Source of the DNA: Geosiphon pyriformis
Lineage: Eukaryota > Glomeromycota > Glomeromycetes > Archaeosporales > Geosiphonaceae
Reading direction: 5' to 3'
Assembly (NCBI GenBank): GCA_016748015.1
Contig: JAAOMT010000328.1
Coordinates: forward strand, 512,955-576,954
DNA length: 64,000 bases
Positions within the stretch are counted from its first letter, which is position 1, and each line of letters starts with the position of its first letter. The notes beneath the pieces were generated by a model. It did not search any database, was not told where the DNA came from, and saw only the letters and a program-made list of their open reading frames with translations. Of the stretch, positions 21,001-32,825 are shown piece by piece. A program made the translations under genes and the position numbers.

Positions 21001-22745
21001 ATGGTTTTGGTATCATGGAGACCTAGACTCTTTTCTATTACATAGAAACCATCATCAACTCCAAGCACAGATTGCAAATATCCAACAGACTACTCAAAAT
21101 CTTCTTATTACTATGCTTCCACAGTTCATTGAAAATACCAGAAAGCCCAGCCACTTTACTATTCAATAGATCTCTGACCACCAATAACAACTCATCCAAG
21201 CTGAAACTACACATAACACCTAAAAAAACACTGGTGTTAACATGAGCCAAAGAAGCATATTGAGTTGACCAACAATCTGACAGAACACTAGGCACGACAT
21301 GTTTTTTTGTCCATCTTTCTATAATTGTATTAATGTTTGATTTGACATTATAAGGATCCAGAATCAGATTATTGTCTACTATCAGATAGTCGAGCACCAT
21401 CTTTTGAACTGGCCATTCCAACACATTTCTAATTATGTGCTCTTTATCAAAGCAAAAATTTTCCATATGTTTATCAATTGCTTTTTTAATGGAGTCATTC
21501 TTAGCCATTCTGAATTCATAATACTTGAATTTATGGTATTTTTTCCTTATACCAGTCAGGTGATGAAGAACTATATTAGCCTCAACATTAACACTAATCA
21601 AGATCTCAAATTTGGAAGCCTCAGTTTCATCAAGATCAGACCAAGTATGTAAAAGGCGAATAAAACCAACAGTACAACCTGTACTCAAACTCTTCATAAT
21701 TTTTGCTATTAGAAGTTCTAACTTGAGAAACTTGGAAGAATATTTGTTTCTTGTATACTCAAAATTACTAAACCAATGTTTAGAGAAAGTTTTATCAGCT
21801 AACACTATCATAATCTCCCTCAAAATGTCCCACATTGTATCCAAATTACCAAGGTCTTTTGCTAAGTTAAAATCAGACAAAACTGAAACAAACTTCTCAG
21901 ACGAGCACTTTCTGAACTGCAACCATTTACCAGTATCAGCATTCTTGATTTTGAACTTTCACTTGTCCCTGTTGGCTTGTTTGCATAAACTATTTAAATT
22001 GGCATCTACAAGACCTCTCAACCCAATTAAGACTAAAACTGCTTTATGATTAGTGTTAAAAAATTTCTCAACAGAGCCAATCTTATGGCCAGCAACAGCA
22101 GAAGACAAACTGCTACTAACAAAAATAAAGTTAATAGTTCTCTTAATTTCTCATAAGTTAGACTATATAAGAATCTTGATTAGCTCATGGCCAACAAATG
22201 AATTCACCAGACCCAAATCAGAACAAAATCTGAAACTCACATTCTTTCCATTTCTGTTTTCATTAAAGTCCCCATCTAAGATCACAAACATGCTGGAATT
22301 GACAGCTTTGGCAATGAAAGAATTAACAACTAAAGCTTAGCTAGATCTTGATTCAATAGAGACATTAACATATAAACCCAAAACAAAAATTGAAATCTTG
22401 TCCTTAAAAAGAAGCTGAATTAAGATAATCTACCCAGGAACCTTCTCTACTTTTGATACATGTTGAGTCAGACATTTATTCATAATAACTGCCACTCCAG
22501 TCCCAAAAAAACTTTTTTTCCAATCCAGAAGTGAATATTTGCACTTCATCAAATTTTTTTATAATCCATGGCCTAACACTAGACCTTAACTTGGTTTTAG
22601 TAATAAAAGAAACCATATTACCAGAACTTATGTGCCACTATATAACATTATCCTGTTTAGCCAGAACATTTATGCCACAAATGTTGCATGTAACAAATTT
22701 CCAAATTAAATCACTCATTGAGAAGAAAAAGAGGCCAAAAAACCT
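18030..22745 (-). pseudogene. LINE1 ORF2: endonuclease, RT, RNase H
   Basis: Broken into many ORFs. The largest (21038-21922, 294 codons) spans the endonuclease-RT linker and the RT entry block (VAGLSGIFNELWKH). RT motif A reads LQNMCKAYDSVGW (about 20735), with Asn for the first catalytic Asp. Motif C keeps FVDD (about 20395-20410), the only LINE here with both Asp. The thumb region is 20037-20360 (KTVTIPINKRV, YLGIFLS). RNase H keeps TDS at the first Asp and FTDSQ at the second, but the Glu position reads AKMQAI (Lys). The C-terminal Cys motif begins DYPSVLCIHC at about 18570. The total span fits about 1,560 codons. Confidence 0.85.
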
Positions 22746-24607
22746 AAACCAGCACTAATCTGCTCTAACTTTGTAAAAACTGAACTGACAAAAGTTTTGA
22801 AAGCCACCAATTTTGATTTCAAACATCCCATCTTGGCAGTTAAAATTTTTGAACTACTTGAACCCAAAGTCAAAGTGCCAGATAAGACAGCAGAAAGAGA
22901 TGAAAGTACCAATCTAGGACCATCCAGAACCATATTTGAATCTGTATTTCCATTGGCAGCCAATGAGACATCAAGACTGTAGGGAGACAGAATGGAAACC
23001 AGAGGTACTAATTCCATACCAACAAGTTTGCACACAAAGCCAGAAACTTGATCTGTCAAGAGCTTTAAGAAGCATTTCAAAGAAGCCAAATAAGCAATCA
23101 AGAATGAGTTAATAGCCGAAATTGAAGAAAAGCCACCACCCAAACCTGAGGCACCAGAGAGAAAAAAGCTAGAATCAGAACCAAAGTGAGGATTAGAAGA
23201 AGAACCAGAACCAGCAATCGAGACTATCTGGGCCCAAAATTTGCCACCAAAGGCAGCAGAGCAAGAAATTAAAACATTTTTCTTCTTATATAATTTGGCA
23301 AGCCAAAAATGGGTTTCTATTGAAGCAACTCTTTTATAAGCTCTTTTCAACAGCTACAGAACAGAAACATCTGACATATCACACTTAAGAGCCAAATGTT
23401 CAAAATGCTCACATTTTTTACAATGGACCAAATTCAACCTAGTTCAAGATAGTTTTACTCTGCCAAAGATAAACTTCATGTGAAAAGCAGCATCCAATTT
23501 CTCTTCAGAGTCAAAATCAACCACAGCATAGTAAATCCTATTACCAGTTTCTATAGATCTGTTTATGACACAAGTTTTTCCACCAGCCCTTTTCAAAAAA
23601 GTCCTAAGATTATGTGTTGTTGTTTCTATTGACAATGTAAACAAAAGCACTCTGAACTGATCCCTAGATGCCCAAATCTCATGATCTTCCACAGCTTTGG
23701 CTATGGGCACAGAATCTTTCCCAATCAGAAAAGACTACTTTGAGGCCAACAGATTGGCTTGCTCTAATTCAGCAAATTTCACTACAGTCTTTTGCTACAT
23801 TCCAATTAATTGAATTTTGATTAACTTAATTTCTCTAAATTTGGATACTGTGGCAATGATCATGTTTTTAGGTGTATTCATGAGAATTTTTTTGATTACC
23901 ACAGCCTGATTTGACCTTATTTCTTGTTTTTTAAGATTGCTGTTTATGTAAATTCACCTTTTCCTGGCCAATAACGTGGCTTTTTTCATGCTTTTTTCTA
24001 AAGTGAAGGTAGATTGGATGATCTCTTCAAATTTTAAGGGAGTGGTGGCTCTTTCAAAACCATTGACTGAAGAAAAAAATTTTCTGATAAATTGAGTTTT
24101 TACTGTCACCAATTTTTTTTTTACAGCTGATAGATTAATGTTCAGAGCAAAAAACTTCCTAACAGCAACTTCCACTTAAGTTTTAACAATTTTAGGGTCA
24201 ATCCATATCTTATCTAAAGAAATTGAGAAGCAGAAAAAAAGAGAGACTTCTTCATTATCATTCATAACAAAATTAGGTAATCCAAGTGAAGAGCCAAAAA
24301 CAGCACCAATATTGATACATTTTGCTTTAAAGGCATTGGCAGCCAAATCCAAAAAAGACCCAACATTGATGCTAGTCATATTGGCATCTTTTTCATCATT
24401 CAACAAACTATCCACATTAAAGAATACATTGACACTATGCCCAAATTTGTTCAAAAAGATATCTTTTTCATTACCTGAGTGTTTAACATTTTCAAGTACA
24501 ACTTTTTTCTTCTGTAAAAAGAAGCTACCTACAGGATCATAAAAAGCACTCTTTGATGCTTTCTTATTTTTAGACATGTTACCACTAGAAGCAGCCTCCA
24601 AGTCCAT
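22715..24607 (-). pseudogene. LINE1 ORF1: RRM-like RNA-binding protein with CCHC
   Basis: Likely start is the ATG at 24605-24607 (MDLEAASSGN, then basic SKNKKASKS), because LINE3 has a matching start region. Pieces at 24176-24652, 23954-24175, 23444-23710 and 22715-23350 are parts of one protein split by stops. The two RRM-like segments align with LINE3 (VRKFFALNINLSAV; WASRDQFRVLLFTL). A zinc knuckle at about 23380-23420 is intact: CKKCEHFEHLALKC. The C-terminus is Ser/Gly-rich with a helical end. Role: RNA binding in the retrotransposition particle. Confidence 0.75.
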
Positions 24608-24660
24608 AAAAAAAAAGTTATTTGGGATAGAAATTGTGAAGTAAATTAACAAGAAAAAAT

Positions 24661-24727
24661 AAAAACTTCTTTTTTCAGAAAAGTGCTCTTTGGGAATTTT
24701 TGGATGTAAGAGAGAAAAAAGTTTTTT
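24661..24727 (-). repeat. LINE1 5'-end inverted repeat
   Basis: Arms AAAAACTT at 24661-24668 and AAGTTTTT at 24719-24726, extended by T-rich/A-rich pairing, frame the first ~65 bases of the element, just upstream of ORF1. LINE3 has a perfect counterpart at 42110-42176. Confidence 0.5.
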
Positions 24728-24999
24728 TTTTTTCCTTATTTTTTGAATATATTATTAGTTAATAATATAATTTTTAATTCTTTTAATTATTATTTTATAA
24801 TAAAAATATCTCATTATTAAATCTAAATATATATAAAATAAAATGTTTTTTTTTTGTTTTGTTATTATTTTTATTAGATTGTTTAATTTTATTAGTTTTT
24901 AATATAATATATTTTAATAAATAAAATAGTATTTAGATTAATAATGTGTTTTATTTTGTTTATTCTAAGATAATTTTTTTTAAATTATTGTTTTTTTTT
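24728..24999. other. AT-rich spacer between LINE1 and LINE2
   Basis: A/T homopolymers and short TTATTA repeats only. The T run at 24988-25006 is the complement of the LINE2 A-rich tail. No gene seen. Confidence 0.6.
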
Positions 25000-25125
25000 T
25001 TTTTTATGTTTATTGAGTGAAATCCAAACGCAACTTAAAACTATACATCATATAAATGATTTAAACTAGGTGCAAATCATACTTTTTCTACATGTGACTA
25101 GCCATTCAGGCCAATTAGAATGACA

Positions 25126-28100
25126 CTATTCACCTATATACACAGAGACCACATTACTGATACCTAAGAGAAACTGACGAAACTTATGCAACTCAAAACT
25201 AATACCATATGCATTAATAATACCCAGTAACCTAACTACACCAGCCAAAAGCATCGAAAGAAGACCAGAGATCAAGATGAGAATGAAGCCATCACGTGGA
25301 ATCAGCCCATTCTTTTCCATAAAAGCCCAATGTTTGGCCCAAACCAGCCAAAAGCCTTCTCGGAAAGCAATACACAATTTACGTACAAAATTCACTATAT
25401 TTAAACTCACAACTTTGGGATCCTTAAAGACAGAAACTGACTCATCAAACCACCTACTGAATACAAAGTCCTTACACAGAGCAGCACAAGTATCCATATT
25501 AACAGCACAATCAAATAGTAATTGAGACACACATAAAGAAAAATGAGATAACCCAGAGCACATCTCCCAAGCAGAAGCATGAGTATCTATTAACCGAACA
25601 CAATCAGCAGCATCAAACAGGCAAAAAAAGACATGATCTGAGACTTCAACATCTCCATAGAACAAACACACCATACTGGGATAAAGTCTACTATAAAGAT
25701 GTTTACACACAGCAACCAGAAGCTGATGATGTAAAGCTTTCATGAAATAAGAGTGAAGACCAGCAGTCTACACACTAGTAAAGCCAGCAGCCAAGTGGAA
25801 ATCTAAATGCCAAACCAACAACAACCTGGGCCAATTAATATCAGCATACAAACTGGCTGCCATAACACAGAAACCAGAACCAACTTCCCAACATGCATGA
25901 TGAATAGAATGGAAAACGTCATGAACAAAATGTCTAGAATTACCAGAAATCGCAATATCACCGGCCTTCAAAAATTGTTCACTAATCAAATGAGGCAAGT
26001 GCCAACCAGATGAAGCTGCAGCCTTAGCAAACATATTGGCACATTCGTTACCCAAGACACCAGAGTGACCTCTAACTTTAACCCAATTAATCCACAAATT
26101 TTTCCAACAAATGACATTCACTATATGGTGACATTCAATCCAACAATGATTTTTGAAGTCAGGACCAAGCAACAAAAACTCAGATCTATATGCATCCAAA
26201 GCTGTCTGGCTGTCCAAAAACAGATCAATCAAATGAAAAGATGGAACACACTCTAGAGCCAAAGCAATTGCCTGCAATTCTGCCATCATAGAAGACACCA
26301 AGCCAGATACCTCAACACCCAAACCCAAATTCACATCTTCAAAATAAGCAGCAGCATCAGCCTTCATATCAACAGTCCCCAAGCCACTCAGAACCATCTG
26401 TAAACACAGAAAGACAAGTAGTGTCAACATGCAACAAACTATCACTAATGACACCAAACTCATAAGATTGCAAAATACCAGAAGAAGTACAAATGGTCCT
26501 AAGTGGCGAGTCATCAAGAAAAGGCACTACGCCATCTAAAAAACAAGCAGAAGCCTCAAACCAAGCAGGAACTGGGCTGCGAGGGTCCAATTGCTTCCAC
26601 CTTTTGAAGGTTTTCCAATTAAAATTAACACCATTCCAGTCACGTAGCTGCTTCACAAAAGCAATACCATAATGGCGGAAGATAGAAACACACTTATGGA
26701 AACGAGGTTCACCAAGAACAAGGGACATAAGCGTGCTACCACGAAAATAAAAGACACTTGCCAAAGAGTTGCTCAGGGACAAATTACAACCATTAAAAAC
26801 ACAGACAACACCTGCCAAAAAATTGTTTGAAAAACTGACCCCAATATGGACCAGAAACTACAAAGAGTGGAGAGGATGCCAACTAAGAACCTGGAGATCA
26901 TAAGATCTGTGAGAGAACAAATGGTCTAGAATACCAACAGAATTCGCAAAAAAAATAATAGAAGCTGACTTGCTTTCTGCTTGAACCTATTCAAAAGTTT
27001 TTAAACCATACAAAGAGAGATGATGAAGTATATTACTGGAGAAATTGAGTGAAAGGCCAGACTTAGACTTCAATCCCTTGCAAATTAAAGCATCCTACTT
27101 ATTACACACACTAAAAGAAATGAAGCTGAACTGCATTCTGTAACAAATAATTGGAAAAAAGACAGCAGACACCAAATACGCAAACTGCTTATTTGATATT
27201 GTCTTCTATAGAACAAGATTCACAAAAAACCACACATTCGAATAAGCTTTGACCAAGCTAGACTTTAACAAGCCTTTGGTCAACAAAAAAATACCCAGAT
27301 AACAATGAGATTCCCTCTTTTTGGCAATAGAAATAGATAACTCACTAATAGTCAGATAAGAGTTTGTAATCTGACAATTAATAAAGATAGCCACCATCTT
27401 GTCATTGTTTACAGCAATATCATTAAACCTAAAAAATTCACTAGCTACATCAAGAATGTGTTGTGTAGCAGCCTGGCTGCTACCAACCCAAATAGTGTTA
27501 TCAACAAAAGCCCCAGCAGCAAAAAATGAAGTCAATCCAGCCTGAGGGTCCACTTAGCCAGTTTTGGAAATGAAATAAGAGTTCAATCTATAGCCACATA
27601 CACTCTCCTGTCTCTTGACCTCACACAAAAGCAAATCATAGAAAATGCACCACAGAAGGGATGAGAAAACTTTGCTTTGGTCCAACTCATCATGAACATG
27701 ATACCCATCAGTTAAACCAAAATTTGTCATTATCCTGTTAACATGACCATTGTGAATACCACCAAAAAAATCTAATGAACCTGTTATACATCTTAATCCT
27801 GATCAGACTTCTTCTGAGATGTTCCCAACCAACTGAGTTATAAGCCTTATGCATGTTCTGTAAAACCAGCCAAAGTTCTTTGTTCTTCTCCAGGGCATCC
27901 TCAACAACAGCACCAACAGCGAAAATGAAGACTGAGTTGTTATACCTTTTAAAACTGAAAAATTGTCTCTATGAAGAACATCAAAGATACTACAAGCTAA
28001 AGAAATTCTATCAGAGAGGACTTTGGAAAGAATCTTGTGGGCCGTTTCTATTAGAGCAATAGGATGTGTATTTGTAAGAACCCCTTCCCACTCATATGGT

Positions 28101-28885
28101 TTGGGAATCATAGACATCCAAGCCTCTCTCCAAGGTCCAGAAACCAATTCACTGACCAAGCAAGCATTCAAGAGCACCAAAAGCATGTCCAAGACCGACT
28201 TATTGCAGTGCTTCCACAATTTGTTAGAAATGCCAGACAGGCTCACAGCTTTCCCATCAGGAAGATCCATAACAATAGCAAACATCTCATTAAAATTAAT
28301 CGAACACATGACACCAGAAAAGGCACCATCAAACACATAATCCAAAGGCTGGTACTGGTGAGCCCATTTATCAGAAATATCTGAAACCACCTCATGTTTT
28401 CTGGTCCACCTCTCCATAATTACATCCACTCCAGATTTAACCAAACCAGACTCCAAAATTAACTCATCATCTATGACCAGATGATCTAAAACCACCTTGT
28501 GAAAAGAGCACTCCAACACACTCCTGATTGTGTAACTTTTGTCCAACTCAAAACTTTCCATCCTCTTACTAATAACCAGCTTAATACAAGAATCCTCAGC
28601 ACGCTTGGATTCCAACAACTTGGAAGCGTGATATGTTTTTTTTGCCTTGGCTAACGCCGAACAGATAACATTGAAACCAGAACTCCCAAGAAAGAGAGAC
28701 TTAACTATTGAAGCACCAGTGACATCAAGCCTGTTCCACACCTCCAACAAAGAAGCAAAATCATCACTAGAAACCAAATGTGAAGCTTTGACCAACTTGG
28801 AAACCAGCATTTCCAACTTATGAGACCTAGACAATTCCTTGGTAAAAACAACATCAAAATCCTTGAACCAACTTTTCATGAATGT
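25126..28885 (-). pseudogene. LINE2 ORF2, 3' part: RT, RNase H, Cys motif
   Basis: RT is mainly 27803-28880 plus 27206-27553. The entry block reads LSGISNKLWKH and WREAWMSMIPKPYEWEGVL. Motif A is LQNMHKAYNSVGW (about 27840), with both Asp changed to Asn. Motif C is AGAFVDNTIWVG (about 27490-27520), with the second catalytic Asp changed to Asn. The RNase H segment (25768-26818) has SVFTDGSEWLG, MAELQAIALALE and LDSQTALDA; the last motif reads GNECANMFAK, where LINE3 has AD. The C-terminal Cys motif reads VCLFYGDVEVSDHVFFC, with Tyr for the second Cys that LINE3 keeps. Catalytically dead. Confidence 0.88.
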
Positions 28886-29870
28886 TGTTACTGGAGGTTT
28901 TTGGTCTCTTTTCTTCAATGTTGTTGATGCCTGTTTACTGTGAATTCACATTTTCTGGATGTGGTTGAACCTCCAGTAACTGAATTTATCTTCAAATTAT
29001 TTCCTATAATTTGAACTGCTGGGCTTATAAATAGAATGGCCAATTCCATGCCAGTTACTTTGTATAGTTACATTGTAGTAAACATCAACTCTTTCCCAGA
29101 AATTGCTTGTCTGGAAGCTCATTAAAAATGTGTAGTTACTTTGCTGTAAAAGTCAACTCTTCTACAGGAATTCTCGTCTGTAGACTACCCAAATAATTTA
29201 TAATAAAAAAAAAAAGAGAATAAAAAAAATATAAAAGAAAAAGTAAGACTGATAATTTATGGAAGTCATTTCGAATCCAGGCCTGGAAGTGCTTTAACAG
29301 TCTACTGAAATTGGTAGCTAATCAATTTTAACTGTTAGTAGGGTTTGGTTAATTTCAAGGGAAATAATTAAGGATTTGATTTTTTGAATTATTTGATATT
29401 TATTTTGTTTTTGTATGTAAAGAATGATTTTAATTATTAAATCTGAAGTAAGATACATTTTCTCAAAGAAAGAAGCTCTTCTTTTATACAACTTGTCGTA
29501 ACACTATTTTATGAACTTGAACTTAGCTATTTTCTATAATTTCGCTGAACTAAAGATACATTTCGGCAAACTACAAGTTATTTCTACAAACTATTAGATA
29601 TTTCGGTGAACTATCAATTATTTCAGCAAATTTCTTACAAATTTTGGCAAACTTTTTGAATGTTACATAGTTCGGGGTATTGCATGATTGATTATTGCAA
29701 TTAGATTACATTTGTGTTATGTACAAATTGGGTTATTAATTAAATAATAATTTTGGATATTTTGCTAATATAATACATGATAATTTGAAATGATAATATA
29801 TGCTAATTAATAATAAGATTTATAAGGGTAATTTCATGCTAAACAATATCTCTAATTTCATCTGGTAACA
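28886..29870 (-). repeat. Solo LTR S inserted in LINE2
   Basis: 985 bp with TGTTAC...GTAACA termini: plus-strand TGTTACTGG at 28886 and CTGGTAACA ending at 29870. The flanks carry ATGT on both sides (28882-28885 and 29871-29874), a candidate target-site duplication. Position and break in LINE2 homology agree. Orientation is minus from a TATAAAAG box (complement of 29481-29488). Upstream of it in that orientation, 29545-29655 holds a cluster of ATTTCGGC/TAAAC-like units. A second copy begins at 63184. No internal coding region is present, hence solo. Confidence 0.8.
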
Positions 29871-30790
29871 ATGTACCCTCTGCTGAGAGAACCATAATCT
29901 TATGAACAATGTCCCACATAGCATCCAGATCTGAAAACCTTACAGCAACACCAAACACATCCAAAATCATAGAAGCATTGGCAGCCATGGCATTCCTGAA
30001 TCCCAACTATTTTGCTTCATTGGTATTTTTGATGTTAAATTTCTACCAGTCTCGATTTGCTTGCTTGCGAATAGAACACAACTGATTATTCAAAAGTCCA
30101 CCCAGGCCTATAGATACTGACACAGCCTTATGGTCTGTATCAAAAAATTTACCAACATCCAAAACACCACAATGAACCAATGCACCAACCAGATTCGGAA
30201 AAACAAACACATAATCAATAATCTTCATAATGTCACTAGAATTTGCCCACATGGGCATCTTAGCCACCGGACACCCAGCCAGAGAATTAACCAACCCTAA
30301 ATCCATGCACTTCTTAAAACTTGTGCATTTCCTAGACCCATCTTCATTAAAATCACCACAGAAGACAACAAAAGAAGACTTATTAACAGCCTTTGCAATG
30401 AGTGAATTGATTTTCCCAGCCTGAGAAAATCAAACTGCCAATAAAACACCAGCATATAGCCCCAAAATAGACACTGAAAGTTTATTTTTAAAAAGCAATT
30501 TAATGAAAAGGAGCCAACCAGACTTTGCACACATGCCTTGCCAAAGAAGAATTCATGACGATCACAACACCAGCACCCAGATGACCAAAATCCAGACCAG
30601 TAGTAAACACCCAAACACTATCAAATTTGTTGGTTAACCAAGGGCAAACCTTTCTTTTAAGTTTTGACTCAGTAAAAATAGAAATAAGATTGTCCATGTT
30701 CTTGTGCCAGTGAATGACATCATTCTGTTTAGTAGAATTGTTCATTCTCCTAATATTACAAGTAGCAATCTTCCAGATAAGATCACTTAT
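29871..30790 (-). pseudogene. LINE2 ORF2, 5' part: AP-like endonuclease
   Basis: Exonuclease-endonuclease-phosphatase fold that would nick the target for priming. Motifs: MNNSTKQ start region (30745), TESKLK (where LINE3 has TETK) containing the Glu, a GDFNEDG block (about 30345), DYVFVFPNLV and FDTDHKAVSVS (30100-30130), so the catalytic Asp and His positions are retained. Several frame changes and stops split it into 30500-30745, 30297-30614 and 30043-30306. It ends at the LTR insertion point. Confidence 0.8.
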
Positions 30791-32753
30791 TAAGAAAGAT
30801 ATTGTGAGTGCACACCACCGGCCAAAACCAAACTGTCAAAATAAGCAGACAGACTCAGCACTGAAGCAGCAAGGCCCTCCAACATATTTTCTAATTTGAC
30901 AACATGGAAGGATGCAGATGAGTCCTTGATGGTAGCAGAAACAGTAACAGTTTTATCACTGGTAGACTCACCCAAACTCACACCCATCACTATATTCTCC
31001 TCTCAATTCTGTAATGGGGGGTTACTGGCAGCTGACATTCAGGGCTAGGCTGGGCAACTGCTGGCATAAGTGACTCCAATCTCTTAGCCAACTCACCAAT
31101 TTGTTCTGTGAGGCTGATGAAACTGCTCTCAATATTCACCAAACATTTTTCCAAATCACTTGCAACAGGAGGGAGAGGTTTACCAACTTTGTTGGAACCA
31201 AGAAGCAAACCAGCACCATGCAAACTGTGCACCGGAGGAGCACCAACCACTGATGCCCAAGTTTTGCTACCAAAAGAGACTGGACAAGTAATAAGTGCCT
31301 GCTTTTTCTTATAAATACTGGCCAAATAAACACAATCCAAATCAGTTACCACCTTTTTTCCATGGCCACCAAAATTTCTACCCACTAAATACTCTCCACT
31401 GGTGTGATCATACTGTTTACATGTAGCACAGTAAGCCAGAGAAAGACCAGCCCAGCGCAAGCTCACCTCCTTAAAAACTGGAACCAAACCAAAAGTGGCC
31501 AATTTAGAAGTCTTATTCTTAAAACAAATAATAGCGCATCTGTTACACACATACAAGCCAGAATTACAGCCAATGAAACACGTTTTCCCACCATAAGACT
31601 CCAACAAGTCTGCCAAATCATAAGCAGTCATACCAATTGGAAGAGTGTAGAGCAAAGCCCAATGATAGTCTTTTAACACCCATGTCTGTTTGTCACCAAC
31701 AGCCAAAGCTACTTGCACAGAATTTTTTTCCACAAGAACAGACCATTTAAAAGCAACCAAACAGGCAACCTCAGCCAACTCAAATTTGATAATGGCTTTT
31801 TATCACAAACTGATCAACTGCATCCTAATAAAAATAATCACACCAAACTTAGAAAACACTGTCTTAATTACTGATTTTGGAAGATCTATAGAAATTTCCT
31901 TGACTATTACTACTCAATCCGAATGGATGTTTACTCTCCTTAGATCATCATTAACCAAAATATTTTTATTGATTGCTAATTCCTTCGCCTTATTCAGGCT
32001 CATCTCAGAAGTAAAGGAGGATCTGATGATCCCAGAAAATTTTGAGAGAATAGAGGCTCCCCCAAAACCATCCACTTGATAAAAAATTTTTTTCACATAA
32101 ATCAACTTATCACTAACAGTTTTCCCAGAAACAGCAGAAAGTTCAATATCCAATGCAAAAAATTTCACCAAAATAAAACTCCGAATCTCCCGATCATATG
32201 ACACAACTGGCAGCAACTGAATAGATCCATTGAACGTGCAAAGAGGGAGCTCTAAAATGTTGTCAGCACCACCTATATTAATGAAAGAAGGCTGCTTAGA
32301 CAGGTGTTCAAATATATATGTTTTCATTCTCAAATTCTTTGGTGTAGCATTATTCATTAGTTCATCATCTCCAGAAGTATCAGAATTGACGTAGCTCATT
32401 TCTTCCACAATTGTGTTCTTCATGTTCTCAATGTCAGAAGTTCCGCCAACACTTGATTCCTCGCTGTCCATTTTGCTACTCCAAGATTTCTTTCGGTTAT
32501 CAACACTACCATGTAGTATATTCACGGCCAGAGAGCCAGCCAACAAATTTACAACAACACCAGAATCATTAGGTTTTTTCACTTTTTTGTAAGATGGACT
32601 ATGAGCATAAACATTCTTAATACATGTCTTCTTTTTAGTGCCAGACTGGGTCCTCACACCAGCCAAACCAGATGCTAAACCACCAGCAGAAGAGCCTATT
32701 GGATTCATTGTCACGAACAGAAGTGTGTGTAAAGAAATAACTAAAGGGAACAA
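30790..32753 (-). pseudogene. LINE2 ORF1: RRM-like protein with damaged CCHC
   Basis: Two long pieces, 31914-32753 (279 codons; likely Met in MNPIGSSAGG, about 32708) and 30990-31778 (262 codons). The first has a basic N-terminus (SGTKKKTCIKN) and an RRM-like segment (FFALDIELSAVSG). The second begins with a second RRM-like segment (LKDYHWALLYTLPIGMTAYDL). It then has CATCKQYDHTSGEY, where the last Cys of the zinc knuckle is Tyr. A proline/serine tail follows, with a helical part ITEQIGELAKRLESL-like near 31090. Confidence 0.75.
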
Positions 32754-32825
32754 AAAGGAATATGGGAAAAAAAAGATATTTCTTTGACTACTCTATGCTC
32801 TCGTTATGTTCAGGGGATTAACAAA

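Larger units (their letters stand above)
17925..24727 (-). mobile_element. Non-LTR retrotransposon LINE1
   Basis: Minus-strand LINE with ORF1 (RRM-like plus CCHC) and ORF2 (endonuclease, RT, RNase H, C-terminal Cys/His motif). The presence of RNase H after RT and an AP-like endonuclease places it in the I/Tad-like group. Its 3' end carries a conserved UTR block at 18000-18021, shared with LINE2 (25091-25117) and LINE3 (35460-35486), then GCAGCCC on the plus strand and a T-rich tract, the complement of an A-rich tail. It is the most stop-ridden of the three LINEs. Confidence 0.9.
25000..32825 (-). mobile_element. Non-LTR retrotransposon LINE2, split by a solo LTR
   Basis: Same organisation as LINE1 and LINE3. 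ORF2 is interrupted by a 985-bp LTR at 28886-29870. The coding homology stops at one LTR edge and resumes at the other, relative to LINE3. Its ORF1 is the most divergent of the three. The 3' UTR block is at 25091-25117. Confidence 0.9.

Noticed and set aside
25277-26256. Plus-strand ORFs opposite LINE2 (and similar ones opposite LINE1 and LINE3)
   Set aside because: Shadows of the RT/RNase H frame on the minus strand, without motifs of their own.
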